From Rhodothermaeota bacterium MED-G12 (GTDB lineage: Bacteria > Bacteroidota > Rhodothermia > Balneolales > Balneolaceae), in contig NTKP01000003.1 in assembly GCA_002457365.1 (NCBI GenBank), positions 1 through 50,132 of the forward strand: a stretch of DNA of 50,132 nucleotides. Reading direction: 5' to 3'. The notes beneath the pieces were generated by a model. That model had not been told where the DNA came from. It saw only the letters and a program-made list of their open reading frames with translations, and ran no database searches. Positions 25,364 to 35,570 of the stretch are shown here, one piece after another. The position numbers and the translations under genes are program-made. Position 1 is the stretch's first letter. Every line of letters begins with the position of its first letter.

Positions 25364-28300
25364 ATGAGTTCTTTAAACGGAGTCTTTATGCCTTATTTAG
25401 GTCAAAAAAATGGCGCTCAAGCCCATCTAACGACTATTTTTATCTTGTTGATGTTGTTGTTCCCGCTTATGGACGCCGAAGCCCAAAGCCGCTCCCGATC
25501 TTCTACTGAGTCTGAGGTAATCTTTGGGCATGGTCAAGAGATAGAAAATCCCAATGTTGACCCAAATATACCGAAGGGACTAAACTACAGAAATATTGGG
25601 CCATTCAGAGGAGGACGCTCGGTGGCAGTTGCTGGCCATGATGACCAGCCTTATATCTACTATACCGGATTTACTGGCGGTGGGGTTTATAAAACAACCG
25701 ATGGAGGTGCGACTTGGTACAATATCTCCGATGGCTTTTTTAAAACAGGCTCAGTAGGAGCAATTGATGTAGCCGATTCAGATCCTAATGTCATTTATGT
25801 AGGTATGGGGGAAACAGACATTCGTGGAAACATGAGCGCTGGGGATGGAATGTATCGATCCACGGATGCCGGTAAAACATGGACATGGTTAGGCTTAGGT
25901 GAAACACGTTTCATTGGTGACATTGAAATTCATCCAGAAAATCCTGAAGTAGCATGGGTAGCGGCTATGGGTAAATTATTTGGTCCGGTTGAATCTTCAC
26001 AGCGTGGTGTGTACAAAACCACCGATGGTGGAAAAACCTGGAACCAGGTACTGTTCAAAGATGCTAAAACCGGAGCGGTTGATATTGCTGTTGACCCGAA
26101 TAACCCTAGAATACTATTTGCAGCCATGTGGGAGGCCTATCGAAGCCCATGGGAGATGAGTTCAGGGGGTGAAGGAAGTGGCTTATATAAAAGTGTCGAC
26201 GGTGGTGAAAGTTGGACGGAAATCACTCAAAATCCTGGCATGCCAAAGGGCTTAATAGGTAAAATTGGGGTGTCTGTATCGCCTGTAAATTCAAATCGGG
26301 TTTTTGCCATTGTAGAAAATGCAACGGGTGGCGGCTTATTTAGATCTGAAGATGGAGGCGATACTTGGCGTAGGGTTAGCGCGGATCGAAACCTACGTCA
26401 AAGAGCATGGTATTATTCTAAGGTAGTAGCTGATCCAGGGAATGAAGATGTAGTCTATGTATTAAACGTGGGTTTTTGGAAGTCCAAAGATGGGGGCGCA
26501 AATTTTGACAGGATAGGGACTCCTCATGCCGATCATCATGATCTATGGATTGCCACAAATGATCCACAACGTATGGTTGTTGCAAATGATGGGGGTGGAC
26601 AGGTCAGTTATAATGGTGGTGAAGGATGGTCATCTTACTATACTTCAGCCTCCGCCCAAATATATCAAGTGGCAACGGATAATCAGTTTCCCTATATGAT
26701 TTATGGAGCTCAGCAAGATAACAGTACCTTTGCCATACGTTCTAGGACCAGTGGCGGTAGTATTGGCGAGCGAGATTGGTGGCCAGTGGCCGGTGGAGAG
26801 AGTGGATACATTGCGCCGGATCCAGACAATCCTAATGTGACCTTTGGTGGTAGTTATGGTGGGTATCTTAACAAGTATGATTCGGAATTAGGACTTAGTG
26901 ATCGCATCGATGTTTGGCCAGACAATCCTATGGGGGCAGGTGCCAAAGATGCTAAATACCGATTTCAGTGGACCTTCCCTATCGTGATTTCACCCCACAA
27001 TCCCGATGTATTATATGCCACTTCTCAACATGTGCATCGTTCTACTGATGAGGGGATGAGTTGGGAGACGATTAGCCCAGACTTGACTCGAAACGACACT
27101 ACCAAGCAAGATGAATCAGGTGGGCCAATTACCAAAGACGATACCTCAGTTGAGTACTATAACACGATTTTTTCTTTTGTTGAATCTCCCATTGAGCCCG
27201 GGTTACTCTGGGCGGGAGCGGATGATGGGCTTGTTCACATTAGCCGGAATAATGGTCAGTCATGGGTTAATGTAACACCCAAAGACATGCCTGAGGCCAT
27301 GATAAGTATCATTGACGCTTCCCATCATGCCGCTGGGACAGCCTATATAGCTGCTACCAGGTATAAATTTGGTGATTTTAGCCCCATGTTATATAAGACC
27401 ACTAATTACGGAGAGTCATGGACAAAAATTATCACAGGCATACCACCAATGGATTTCACAAGGGCGATCAGGGAAGATCCCAACAGAGCTGGGTTATTGT
27501 ACGCCGGAACCGAAACGGGGCTTTATGTATCATTTGATGACGGAAAACAGTGGCAACCATTACAACTAAACTTACCAGCGGTACCAATTACCGACCTAGC
27601 CGTTCATAAACGCGACAAGGACTTGATTGTAGCCACACAAGGACGATCTTTTTGGATTCTGGATGACCTTCCTGTATTACATCAACTTCAGGATGATGTA
27701 TTAGCCAAAAGCCATCATCTATTCGATCCCGAGGACCCTTATTTATTTGGGGGACGATCGTGGGGTTCTAGTGCCACCGCTGGTCAAAACCCACAAGGTG
27801 GGGCAGTGGTCTATTATTATCTAGCGGAAGATGAGGATCAAGAAATTAAATTAGAATTTGTGGATATGCGTGATCAGGTTGTACAAAGCTATTCTAGCAA
27901 AGAAGACTGGCGTGGACGACCTGTAAGAGAATCAGCGTTGTTTCATGAAGATGAAGAGCAAGCACCAAGAGGATCACTCAGCGATAAAGCTGGTTTACAA
28001 TCCTATGCTTGGGGACTAGATTACCCAGGAGTAACCAATATTAATGGACGTCAAATTCTCTGGGCGGGTTCAACCGCTGGTCCTCGTGCGGTACCCGGGA
28101 CCTATACGGTACGTATGTATGTAGGCGATGAACTAGTGGGTGAAAAAGAGTTTGAGGTCAAAAAAGATCCACGGTTAGAGCAAATTTCACAGGAGGATCT
28201 GGTGAAACAGTTCGAGCTAGTACAAACCATAAATGCTAAGTTAGATTCTACTCACAAAGCAATCAATAAGATTCGATCGGTTCGGGAAGAACTCCGCGAA

Positions 28301-28648
28301 CAAATGGGGAGCTTAGGAGTAGATGAATCATCTAAGGCCCTTCGTGAGCGTGCACAAGCGATGATGAAAGCTATGACGGAAATAGAGGAGGCATTGGTCC
28401 AAACCAAGGCGGAGGCTACGCAGGATGTTTTAAACTTTCCTATACGCTTGAATAACAAGTTAGCGGCGCTCAAAAGTACGGTTGCTACCGGTTACGGGCG
28501 ACCTACGGCTCAACAGTATGCTGTCTATGAAGACTTAGCAGTAAAAACGGATGTGCATCTTACACGTCTTCAAAAGATTTGGAATGGTGAGTACACCGAC
28601 ATTTTAGAAGAGTTTGAAAACCCGGTTATGCCTATAAATAATGATTAA
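25364..28648 (+). CDS. Secreted Asp-box/BNR (VPS10-sortilin-like) repeat protein
   Basis: About 1,094 aa from the ATG at 25364 (a GTG is two codons upstream, another ATG at 25388). The hydrophobic signal ends with MDAEAQ. The body is a series of beta-propeller blades marked by at least eight Asp-box motifs (S/T-x-D-x-G-x-T-W), for example KTTDGGATW, RSTDAGKTW, KSVDGGESW, RSEDGGDTW and RSTDEGMSW. These resemble sortilin/VPS10 and BNR glycoside hydrolase propellers. After about residue 780 a non-propeller part follows with a coiled-coil-like segment near 950-1040 (EELREQMGSLGV region). No catalytic residues can be assigned. Such proteins are abundant in Bacteroidota/Balneolota. Likely periplasmic or surface; ligand unknown. 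Confidence 0.82.
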   Translation: MSSLNGVFMPYLGQKNGAQAHLTTIFILLMLLFPLMDAEAQSRSRSSTESEVIFGHGQEIENPNVDPNIPKGLNYRNIGPFRGGRSVAVAGHDDQPYIYYTGFTGGGVYKTTDGGATWYNISDGFFKTGSVGAIDVADSDPNVIYVGMGETDIRGNMSAGDGMYRSTDAGKTWTWLGLGETRFIGDIEIHPENPEVAWVAAMGKLFGPVESSQRGVYKTTDGGKTWNQVLFKDAKTGAVDIAVDPNNPRILFAAMWEAYRSPWEMSSGGEGSGLYKSVDGGESWTEITQNPGMPKGLIGKIGVSVSPVNSNRVFAIVENATGGGLFRSEDGGDTWRRVSADRNLRQRAWYYSKVVADPGNEDVVYVLNVGFWKSKDGGANFDRIGTPHADHHDLWIATNDPQRMVVANDGGGQVSYNGGEGWSSYYTSASAQIYQVATDNQFPYMIYGAQQDNSTFAIRSRTSGGSIGERDWWPVAGGESGYIAPDPDNPNVTFGGSYGGYLNKYDSELGLSDRIDVWPDNPMGAGAKDAKYRFQWTFPIVISPHNPDVLYATSQHVHRSTDEGMSWETISPDLTRNDTTKQDESGGPITKDDTSVEYYNTIFSFVESPIEPGLLWAGADDGLVHISRNNGQSWVNVTPKDMPEAMISIIDASHHAAGTAYIAATRYKFGDFSPMLYKTTNYGESWTKIITGIPPMDFTRAIREDPNRAGLLYAGTETGLYVSFDDGKQWQPLQLNLPAVPITDLAVHKRDKDLIVATQGRSFWILDDLPVLHQLQDDVLAKSHHLFDPEDPYLFGGRSWGSSATAGQNPQGGAVVYYYLAEDEDQEIKLEFVDMRDQVVQSYSSKEDWRGRPVRESALFHEDEEQAPRGSLSDKAGLQSYAWGLDYPGVTNINGRQILWAGSTAGPRAVPGTYTVRMYVGDELVGEKEFEVKKDPRLEQISQEDLVKQFELVQTINAKLDSTHKAINKIRSVREELREQMGSLGVDESSKALRERAQAMMKAMTEIEEALVQTKAEATQDVLNFPIRLNNKLAALKSTVATGYGRPTAQQYAVYEDLAVKTDVHLTRLQKIWNGEYTDILEEFENPVMPINND

Positions 28649-28670
28649 GTAGATTCGTACCTTACAGGGT

Positions 28671-30974
28671 ATGGTCAACGAAGCATTCCCTGTAACTGGT
28701 ATGAGCTGCGCCGCTTGTGCCTCCAGCGTCGAGAGTATTTTATCGCACACAAAGGGGGTTCAGCAAGCAGAGGTTAATTTTGCCACCGAGCTGGTATGGG
28801 TAGAATACGAGGAAAGTTTATCACCAGAAGATCTCCATGAAGCCCTAAAAAAGGTGGGATATGGGCTTCTTTGGTCCGATGATGAATCCGGTGATGAGCT
28901 TGCGGAGGCCCAAAAAAAAGCCCATGAAGAGTACTATTATCAAGTTAAAACCCGGACGATTGCGTCTATTTTATTAAGTATACCCGTAATTATTATTGGT
29001 ATGGGTTTTATGGATTGGACACCCGGGCGATGGATTTCTTTGGTGTTATCACTTCCGGTGTTGTTTTATTTTGGGCGCCATTTTTATGTGAACGCATGGA
29101 AACAAGCTAGACATGGCCAATCCAACATGGACACCTTGGTGGCTCTAAGTACGGGAATAGCCTTCTTATTTAGTCTTTTTAACACCTTATTTCCTCAAGT
29201 GCTCTTATCCAGAGGGTATGAGGTCCATGTATATTATGAAGCCGCCGTTGTCATTATCGCCTTTGTATCGCTAGGTAAATGGCTCGAAGAACGTGCTAAA
29301 TCCAATACATCTACTGCCCTAAAAAAACTCATGGGGCTTCAGCCTAAAAATGTACACATATGGATGGCTAAGGATAGTGCTGATCGTTCGTCACTATCCG
29401 ATAATTTTGACGTGCAGCAAGGTGAAGAGCAAGTAATGCCATTAAAATGGGTGAAAGAGGGACAAATTATCATCGTCCGACCGGGAGAACATGTACCCGT
29501 AGATGGGCAAGTCATTTTTGGGGAATCGTATGTTGATGAGAGTATGATTACGGGTGAGCCTATAGGGGTGTTAAAAAAGAAGGGAGAACGGGTCTACGCT
29601 GGTACCATCAACCAGAAAGGAAGTTTTTATTTTATAGCTGAAAAGGTTGGTAAGCAAACGTATTTATCGCAAATTATTTCCCGTGTCCAGCAGGCGCAAG
29701 GAAGTAAAGCTCCTGTTCAGAAATTGGTAGATCGGATTGCAGGAGTATTTGTACCTTTTGTTTTGGGAATTGCTGTGCTGAGTATGGTCGTATGGATGGT
29801 AGTCGGTGGGCAAGAAATGATCACCCAGGCTATTTTAGCGGCGGTTGCGGTGTTGGTTATTGCCTGCCCGTGTGCACTTGGGTTAGCCACACCTACAGCG
29901 ATCATGGTGGGAATTGGTAAGGGCGCGGAGCATCAGATATTGATTAAAGATGCCCAAAGTCTGGAGCTTGCGCATAAGGTGGATACGGTGGTGTTGGACA
30001 AGACGGGAACGCTTACCCAAGGCCGGCCAGCCTTAACGGATGAAAAGTGGTTTTTAGATGGGTTAGAAAAAGAACAATCGAGTGTAGCTGCAATAATTTG
30101 GGCTATTGAACATCAATCAGAACACCCCCTATCGGAAGCTTTTTTAGCGCATTACCAGTCCGATTATAATAGCAGTGAAGATAAAATTGTCTTAACTCGG
30201 TTTGAAAGCATGACAGGGAAGGGAGTAGAAGCAGAAGATCAAGAGGGCAATAGTTATACATTGGGTAGTATTTCTTATTTGCGTGATCGGTATAAAAATC
30301 AGTGGAATGCCGAAGTACTCTCCTCCCAAGAGGATCAGTTTAGGCAGTGGGAAGGTCAAGCTAAAACGGTCATTGGTTTTATAATGAATGAAGAATTGCG
30401 TGCCTTATTTGCCCTAGCCGATCCACTAAAACCCACGGCTAAAGGTGGTATTGATGCATTAGGCCGTCAGGGCTTGCGGGTCATTATGCTATCTGGTGAT
30501 AGTTCTAAAACGGCCGAAGCAGTTGCGAAGGAACTTGGAATTGAAGAGGTCTGGGCTCAGATGTTACCCGAGCAAAAAGCGGACAAAATACGAGCGCTTC
30601 AAGCACAAGGTTGCATCGTTGCTATGGTGGGTGATGGGATCAATGATTCCGAAGCGCTAGCCGCTGCCGATGTGAGTGTGGCTATGGGACAAGGTTCAGA
30701 TATTGCTATGGATGTGGCAAAAGTGACGCTGATTTCCTCCGATCCTGGATTACTAGCTAAGGCATTTACGCTTTCTCATGATACCGTTCGGGGAATTCGG
30801 CAGAACCTTTTTTGGGCATTTATTTATAACATCATCGGAATCCCCATTGCTGCAGGGGTACTATACCCATTCAATGGGTTTTTATTGGATCCGATGATAG
30901 CAGGTGCTGCTATGGCCTTTAGCTCAGTATCTGTTGTGACCAACAGTCTTCGATTAAAAACCAAACCACTTTAA
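28671..30974 (+). CDS. copA: Copper-exporting P1B-type ATPase
   Basis: Pumps Cu(I) out of the cytoplasm. Its 767 aa begin with a single heavy-metal-associated domain (GMSCAACASSV, C13 and C16), then membrane helices, the actuator loop (DESMITGEP), the intramembrane metal site CPC (C399-C401), the phosphorylation motif DKTGTLTQ (D443), the P1B hallmark SEHPLSEA, and the hinge MVGDGINDSEALAAADVSVA. The last two helices carry FIYNIIGIP and AMAFSSVSVVTNSLRLK; YN and MxxSS are the copper-class (P1B-1) markers, so zinc or cadmium is unlikely. A small CxxC chaperone gene follows 17 bp later. No CueR/CsoR regulator is adjacent. Confidence 0.95.
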   Translation: MVNEAFPVTGMSCAACASSVESILSHTKGVQQAEVNFATELVWVEYEESLSPEDLHEALKKVGYGLLWSDDESGDELAEAQKKAHEEYYYQVKTRTIASILLSIPVIIIGMGFMDWTPGRWISLVLSLPVLFYFGRHFYVNAWKQARHGQSNMDTLVALSTGIAFLFSLFNTLFPQVLLSRGYEVHVYYEAAVVIIAFVSLGKWLEERAKSNTSTALKKLMGLQPKNVHIWMAKDSADRSSLSDNFDVQQGEEQVMPLKWVKEGQIIIVRPGEHVPVDGQVIFGESYVDESMITGEPIGVLKKKGERVYAGTINQKGSFYFIAEKVGKQTYLSQIISRVQQAQGSKAPVQKLVDRIAGVFVPFVLGIAVLSMVVWMVVGGQEMITQAILAAVAVLVIACPCALGLATPTAIMVGIGKGAEHQILIKDAQSLELAHKVDTVVLDKTGTLTQGRPALTDEKWFLDGLEKEQSSVAAIIWAIEHQSEHPLSEAFLAHYQSDYNSSEDKIVLTRFESMTGKGVEAEDQEGNSYTLGSISYLRDRYKNQWNAEVLSSQEDQFRQWEGQAKTVIGFIMNEELRALFALADPLKPTAKGGIDALGRQGLRVIMLSGDSSKTAEAVAKELGIEEVWAQMLPEQKADKIRALQAQGCIVAMVGDGINDSEALAAADVSVAMGQGSDIAMDVAKVTLISSDPGLLAKAFTLSHDTVRGIRQNLFWAFIYNIIGIPIAAGVLYPFNGFLLDPMIAGAAMAFSSVSVVTNSLRLKTKPL

Positions 30975-30991
30975 ACCTAACCTGTAGATCT

Positions 30992-31201
30992 ATGAAGGTT
31001 TTAACATTTACATCAAACATAGCCTGTAATGGATGCGTATCCAAAGTTAAACCATTTTTAGATGAGCTAGAAGGGCTTGCAAAATGGCAAGTGGATATTG
31101 AACACCCACAAAAAATTCTAACTGTTGAAAGCGATGAACTAAGCGCTGAGCAGATTCAGGAAGCCGTAGCTAAAGCAGGATACCGGTTAGAAGAGCAATA
31201 A
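30992..31201 (+). CDS. Heavy-metal-associated (CopZ-like) small protein
   Basis: A 69-aa single HMA domain. MKVLTFTSNIACNGCVSKVK holds the metal-binding CxxC (C12, C15), and the C-terminal half has the expected helix-strand ending (SAEQIQEAVAKAGYRLEEQ). Immediately downstream of copA with a 17-bp gap, it is most simply a Cu(I) chaperone delivering copper to the pump. The site CNGC lacks the usual preceding M-x and reads NIACNGC, so affinity may differ from CopZ/Atx1 proteins (MxCxxC). Confidence 0.85.
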   Translation: MKVLTFTSNIACNGCVSKVKPFLDELEGLAKWQVDIEHPQKILTVESDELSAEQIQEAVAKAGYRLEEQ

Positions 31202-31245
31202 ACTTCGTTTAAACCACGTTACATCTTCATTTTAGCTAGAATAAA

Positions 31246-32157
31246 ATGAATGATTTAGGGAACACACCACCAAAGCGCGTAGCTCAGTCGCCGCTTCATA
31301 AAACAATTCGAAACTGGGCCATCGGTATCACATTTATCCTCTTGGTTTTGGTCATCACATTTGGCGCTACCTTTTCAGATTTTTGGGGATTTAGAGATAA
31401 ACATCGTACCGATACCTCAACCACACTGACTCAAGCCTATGATTTATTCATGGCCGATTTGGACTCTATTGTTGCCGGGCAGTTAGGCTCGTATGAAAGC
31501 CGACAAGTCCTGGAAATTGACACCGATGGAATGTTTCGAGTTCAGGGATTGAATCCGGAACGAGCCCCCTATTTGATTGGGCAAGTGATTAGAAAAGAAA
31601 ACAATCAGCTCTACCCTGAACAACTACCCAATTTGTTGCGGGATGAGAAGCTTCAAGACACTCGGATTCGATTTCCAGAGGCGGAGTTAACTCTTTTTCT
31701 GGATCAATCAGCAGAAGTTAATATTGATGCAATTTCTGTAGCTAAGGCGGGTTTAGGTCTGCAGGACAAATTGAATTTGGTATACGAAAAAGCCTTTTCT
31801 GCTGTTGGTGCAAGAGATTGGTTTTATTTTGAACAATGGGAATCCATGATAGACGAATTTGGACTCTCTGAATCTGACAGCTTATGGGTTATAGAACAGG
31901 TTGAGGTAAAAAAGTTCAAGTATTCCGTGTTTCAACGGGTCGATGGAAGCTTCTCCGCCACCCCTACTCCAGTCGTGGCTATTGGTGGAGAAGTCTATCA
32001 ACAGTCTGGCAGTGAACGAAATATTTATGAAGTATTTATTCAGTTGAGTCAGTTACGATTTCCCAAGAGTGAAGGAGATGGGATTGAAAGTCTTAGAAAG
32101 GATGGAGTATTGGCTTCTCCTACTCAGTCTTTCACCTGGAATCTCAGCGGTTACTAA
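31246..32157 (+). CDS. Unrecognised membrane-anchored protein
   Basis: I do not recognise a family. The 303 aa start with a short basic cytoplasmic segment and one strong hydrophobic helix at about residues 25-50 (GITFILLVLVITFGATFSDF), leaving about 250 residues probably exposed in the periplasm. The remainder is soluble-looking, with mixed charge and no cysteine-rich or catalytic motif I can name. Segments such as APYLIGQVIRKENNQLYPEQ look like an ordinary alpha/beta domain. It starts 44 bp after the copper chaperone and ends in a perfect AT-rich hairpin, so it may be the last gene of the copA transcript. A link to copper export is only positional. Confidence 0.75.
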   Translation: MNDLGNTPPKRVAQSPLHKTIRNWAIGITFILLVLVITFGATFSDFWGFRDKHRTDTSTTLTQAYDLFMADLDSIVAGQLGSYESRQVLEIDTDGMFRVQGLNPERAPYLIGQVIRKENNQLYPEQLPNLLRDEKLQDTRIRFPEAELTLFLDQSAEVNIDAISVAKAGLGLQDKLNLVYEKAFSAVGARDWFYFEQWESMIDEFGLSESDSLWVIEQVEVKKFKYSVFQRVDGSFSATPTPVVAIGGEVYQQSGSERNIYEVFIQLSQLRFPKSEGDGIESLRKDGVLASPTQSFTWNLSGY

Positions 32158-32179
32158 CAAAAGAGTAGTGCTTTTGTTA
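32155..32179 (+). terminator. Terminator-like hairpin at the end of the unrecognised gene
   Basis: TAACAAAAG and CTTTTGTTA form a perfect 9-bp stem with a 7-nt loop, starting at the stop codon. The 3' arm holds four T residues but no long T-run follows. It separates the copA group from the SusC gene. Confidence 0.5.
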
Positions 32180-32257
32180 CTGGATTGTTAAACAAGTATT
32201 AAACGACTATAAACTTAATTGCTTTGGGTAATCTAATTGAAATAATAGCGTAACAAA

Positions 32258-32288
32258 TTGTTAATACATAGTGAATAGTTTGTATAGT
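32258..32288 (+). promoter_or_regulatory. Possible promoter for the SusC/SusD pair
   Basis: TTGTTA at 32258 and TATAGT at 32283 are separated by 19 bp, about 28 bp before the SusC start. AATAGTTTG, just before the second box, partly resembles the Bacteroidota TAnnTTTG element. This is a by-eye match only. Confidence 0.3.
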
Positions 32289-32316
32289 CTTAAACTTTAA
32301 TACAAATGTACTATTC

Positions 32317-35300
32317 ATGAAAAAATTACGCAGTTTATACGGAATATGCTTTGCTATAGCTCTTCTAGCGAGCTGTTCATTTAGTGTTTTCGCCCAATCG
32401 CAAACTATATCAGGGTCTGTTTCTGACGCTGTTACTTCCGAGCCACTTGCTGGAGTAAGCATTGTTGTTGTAGGATCAGAGACCGAGAGTGGCGTGGTTA
32501 TTGGAACTCAAACCGACGCCATGGGACGTTTTAATTTGGATGTCCCAGCTGGTTTTACAGCACTTAAATTTTCGTACATTGGTTACATTTCCAAAGAGCA
32601 AACCATTCAGGGTCAAACGATGAATGTCGTGCTTGAACCCGATGTGCTTTTATTGGAAGAAGCGGTAGTAGTCGGTTTTGGTACACAAAAAAGAGCTAAT
32701 CTTTCAGGCGCTGTAGATGAAGTAGATATGGAGGCCTTAGAACTAAGGTCTATCTCAAATGTTACTCAAGGGCTTCAAGGGCTTATCCCTAATTTAAATA
32801 TTGATTATACGGCCGGTGCCCCAGGAACCGAGCCAATCATTAACATCCGTGGGTATACTTCTATCAATGGAGGCTCTCCGCTGATACTAATTGATGGAAT
32901 TCCTGCCGAAGCACGCGATTTAAACCTTCTAGACGCACAAGATGTGAGTAGTATATCGGTTCTAAAGGATGCTTCATCTGCTGCTATTTACGGAGCTAGA
33001 GCGGCGTTTGGGGTGTTACTTATTGAAACTAAGCGTGGTGGTGGCGAACAAATGAATGTGAATTATACTCATCGCACAAGTTGGGATACCCCAACGGTCA
33101 TTCCTGAAAAGGTAACAGATCCTTATGTTTACATGAGATGGCAGGAAAATTCAAGTGATGCTACTCCTTGGGACTATATTAATTATTCCGATGACATGTA
33201 TGCCTGGGCAAGAGATCGATCCGATAATCCTAGCAGTACTGACGCAGTAAGAGTCAATCCTAGTAATACTTCTCAGTGGCAGTACATGGGAAATAGGGAC
33301 TGGTCGGAGTATTTCCTATCCGACTACGGAATGTCGTCTAACAATACGTTGAGCCTTAGTGGATCAACAGCAAATACGAATTATTACTTATCTGGGTCGA
33401 TGGACAACCAAGATGGGGCACTTCAAATCGATGATGATAACTTCGAGCGTTTAGGTATCCGTTCAAATGTTGAGTACCGGTTAAATCAGTTTTTCAACAT
33501 AACCAATTTAACTCAAATGACTCAATCTTCCCGTAACGCCCCATCCTATCTAAGCGGTGAGAGTTCTTCCATGCAGTCATTCTATTTATTGGCTCCAACT
33601 TCATGGCATAAAAATCCAGATGGAACTTGGGCGAATTCAGCGGCCGGTCAATTAGCCGCACAGTTAACAGAAGGCGGGGATTTTGTAGATGAGTACAATA
33701 AGTTCCAAACGACTTTTACCTTACGATCCGATATTATTCCGTCTTTACTATCACTTAATGCTGATTATACATTCCGAAGCGAAAAGCGAAATTATGATTG
33801 GGATTACAAAAAATATCGCATTGGATACGGCCCTAATGATGTTCGTGAGCTAGGGAATACGGCTGTATACCGATACCGAATGGATTATGATTACCAGGTA
33901 CTGAACCTATACGCTTCATTAAATAAGCAGTTCCAGAATCATCAGTTCTCGGGTATAATTGGTTATAATCAAGAATCATATGATTTTTATAGAGTAAATA
34001 CCTCTATCACGGATGTGATTTCTTCTTCCCTCCCCTCTATTTCATTGGCTTTGGGTAGTACCAATACCAGCGATTCATACACAGGATGGGCTGTACAGGG
34101 AGTGTTTGGTCGATTAAACTACATTTTCAAGGATAAGTATATTGTTGAGTTTAACGGCCGCTACGATGGATCCTCTAGATTCCCCGAAAATGATCGCTTT
34201 GGTTTCTTTCCTTCCGCTTCATTGGGATGGAGGTTAGATCAAGAGAGTTTCTTTAACGTTGATGCCATTAATGTATTCAAATTACGCGCATCCTATGGAA
34301 CTTTGGGGAACCAATCAGTATCTGATTTTGGGTACATCCCAAGCATGAGCACCTATAATAATGGTTATCTGGTTGATAATAACCGCCCCCTTTCTATCTC
34401 CGCACCGGGTATGGTTTCTTCTAACTACACTTGGGAAGAAGTTACATCTCAAAACATTGGTCTAGATATAGAGCTGCTTGAAAGTAAACTTCAATTTAAT
34501 CTGGATCTCTATACTAGAGATACCGAGGGAATGCTTACTCTAGGTAAAGAACTACCATCGGTATTAGGAACTTCCGAGCCTAATGAAAACGCGGCTGATT
34601 TACGTACCAAAGGTTGGGAAGTAGCAGTCAATTACCGTGATAACGTAAACTTTTTAAATGACCGCTTATCATTTGGGGCTCGATTAACTCTTGCTGATGC
34701 TCAATCAGAAATAACTTCATTCGACAACCCAAATCAAAATTTAAACCAATACTATGTAGGTGCACAGATTGGGGAGATTTGGGGTTTGACCGTTGATGGT
34801 TTCTTTGAAAGTGAAGAAGAAATAACAAATTCTCCGGATCAGAGCTCAATGGTTCCATGGGGAGCTATACCTACTACCGTTGGTTCGATTAAATTTGCCG
34901 ACATAAATGGTGATGGCGTTATCACCAAAGGTACAACCGTAGCTGACCCAGGTGATATGAAGGTAATAGGGAACTCAGAGGCTCGATATAGATTTGGGAT
35001 AAATCTTGACTTCAACTATAAGGGTTTTGATGTACAAACATTTTTCCAAGGTATAGGAAAGAGAGATTATTACCCATTTCACTACGTATTCTGGGGATTC
35101 CACCAGCAGCCGTATAACGGTGGGTTTACTCATTTACTAGATTACTACCGCGCGGCAGATGATAGCCCTGAAGCAATGTCTCAGCATTCACAAAAATATA
35201 TTGATATGGGGCTTGCTAATGCCAATACAGATAGCCGTTATCCAGTACTTCAAGCCTGGAATATGGATGTAAATACCTATGGAGCGGGCAGTACACCTAA

Positions 35301-35547
35301 TGACAAATATCTGCTAGATGCTTCCTATCTACGGTGGAAGAATTTAACCATTGGGTATCGCTTGCCAGGTGAAATAATCCAGTCATTAGGCCTTTCTCAA
35401 GTACGCGTATATTTGAGTGGAGAAAACCTTATGGAATGGTCTGAGATATCTGATATAGTTGACCCTGAAGCCGTTACAAATAATGGCCGAGGCTACGTAT
35501 ATCCTTTCCAGCGTCGCTATTCGCTTGGCATAAACGTTCAATTTTAA
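32317..35547 (+). CDS. SusC/RagA-family TonB-linked outer-membrane transporter
   Basis: Outer-membrane nutrient importer, 1,076 aa. The signal peptide ends SVFAQ. A carboxypeptidase-D-like regulatory domain comes next (ISGSVSDAVTSEPLAGVSI, SYIGYISKEQ). The SusC signature and plug follow: VVVGFGTQKRANLSGAV, IINIRGYTSINGGSPLILID, then VLKDASSAAIYGARAAFGV. The remainder is a long barrel ending VYPFQRRYSLGINVQF with the terminal Phe. The SusD partner is 23 bp downstream, so the two form a substrate-capturing pair. No glycoside hydrolase, anti-sigma factor or hybrid two-component regulator is adjacent, and the substrate cannot be named from this gene alone. Confidence 0.96.
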   Translation: MKKLRSLYGICFAIALLASCSFSVFAQSQTISGSVSDAVTSEPLAGVSIVVVGSETESGVVIGTQTDAMGRFNLDVPAGFTALKFSYIGYISKEQTIQGQTMNVVLEPDVLLLEEAVVVGFGTQKRANLSGAVDEVDMEALELRSISNVTQGLQGLIPNLNIDYTAGAPGTEPIINIRGYTSINGGSPLILIDGIPAEARDLNLLDAQDVSSISVLKDASSAAIYGARAAFGVLLIETKRGGGEQMNVNYTHRTSWDTPTVIPEKVTDPYVYMRWQENSSDATPWDYINYSDDMYAWARDRSDNPSSTDAVRVNPSNTSQWQYMGNRDWSEYFLSDYGMSSNNTLSLSGSTANTNYYLSGSMDNQDGALQIDDDNFERLGIRSNVEYRLNQFFNITNLTQMTQSSRNAPSYLSGESSSMQSFYLLAPTSWHKNPDGTWANSAAGQLAAQLTEGGDFVDEYNKFQTTFTLRSDIIPSLLSLNADYTFRSEKRNYDWDYKKYRIGYGPNDVRELGNTAVYRYRMDYDYQVLNLYASLNKQFQNHQFSGIIGYNQESYDFYRVNTSITDVISSSLPSISLALGSTNTSDSYTGWAVQGVFGRLNYIFKDKYIVEFNGRYDGSSRFPENDRFGFFPSASLGWRLDQESFFNVDAINVFKLRASYGTLGNQSVSDFGYIPSMSTYNNGYLVDNNRPLSISAPGMVSSNYTWEEVTSQNIGLDIELLESKLQFNLDLYTRDTEGMLTLGKELPSVLGTSEPNENAADLRTKGWEVAVNYRDNVNFLNDRLSFGARLTLADAQSEITSFDNPNQNLNQYYVGAQIGEIWGLTVDGFFESEEEITNSPDQSSMVPWGAIPTTVGSIKFADINGDGVITKGTTVADPGDMKVIGNSEARYRFGINLDFNYKGFDVQTFFQGIGKRDYYPFHYVFWGFHQQPYNGGFTHLLDYYRAADDSPEAMSQHSQKYIDMGLANANTDSRYPVLQAWNMDVNTYGAGSTPNDKYLLDASYLRWKNLTIGYRLPGEIIQSLGLSQVRVYLSGENLMEWSEISDIVDPEAVTNNGRGYVYPFQRRYSLGINVQF

Positions 35548-35570
35548 TTTAAGATTCAATTTCAATAATT

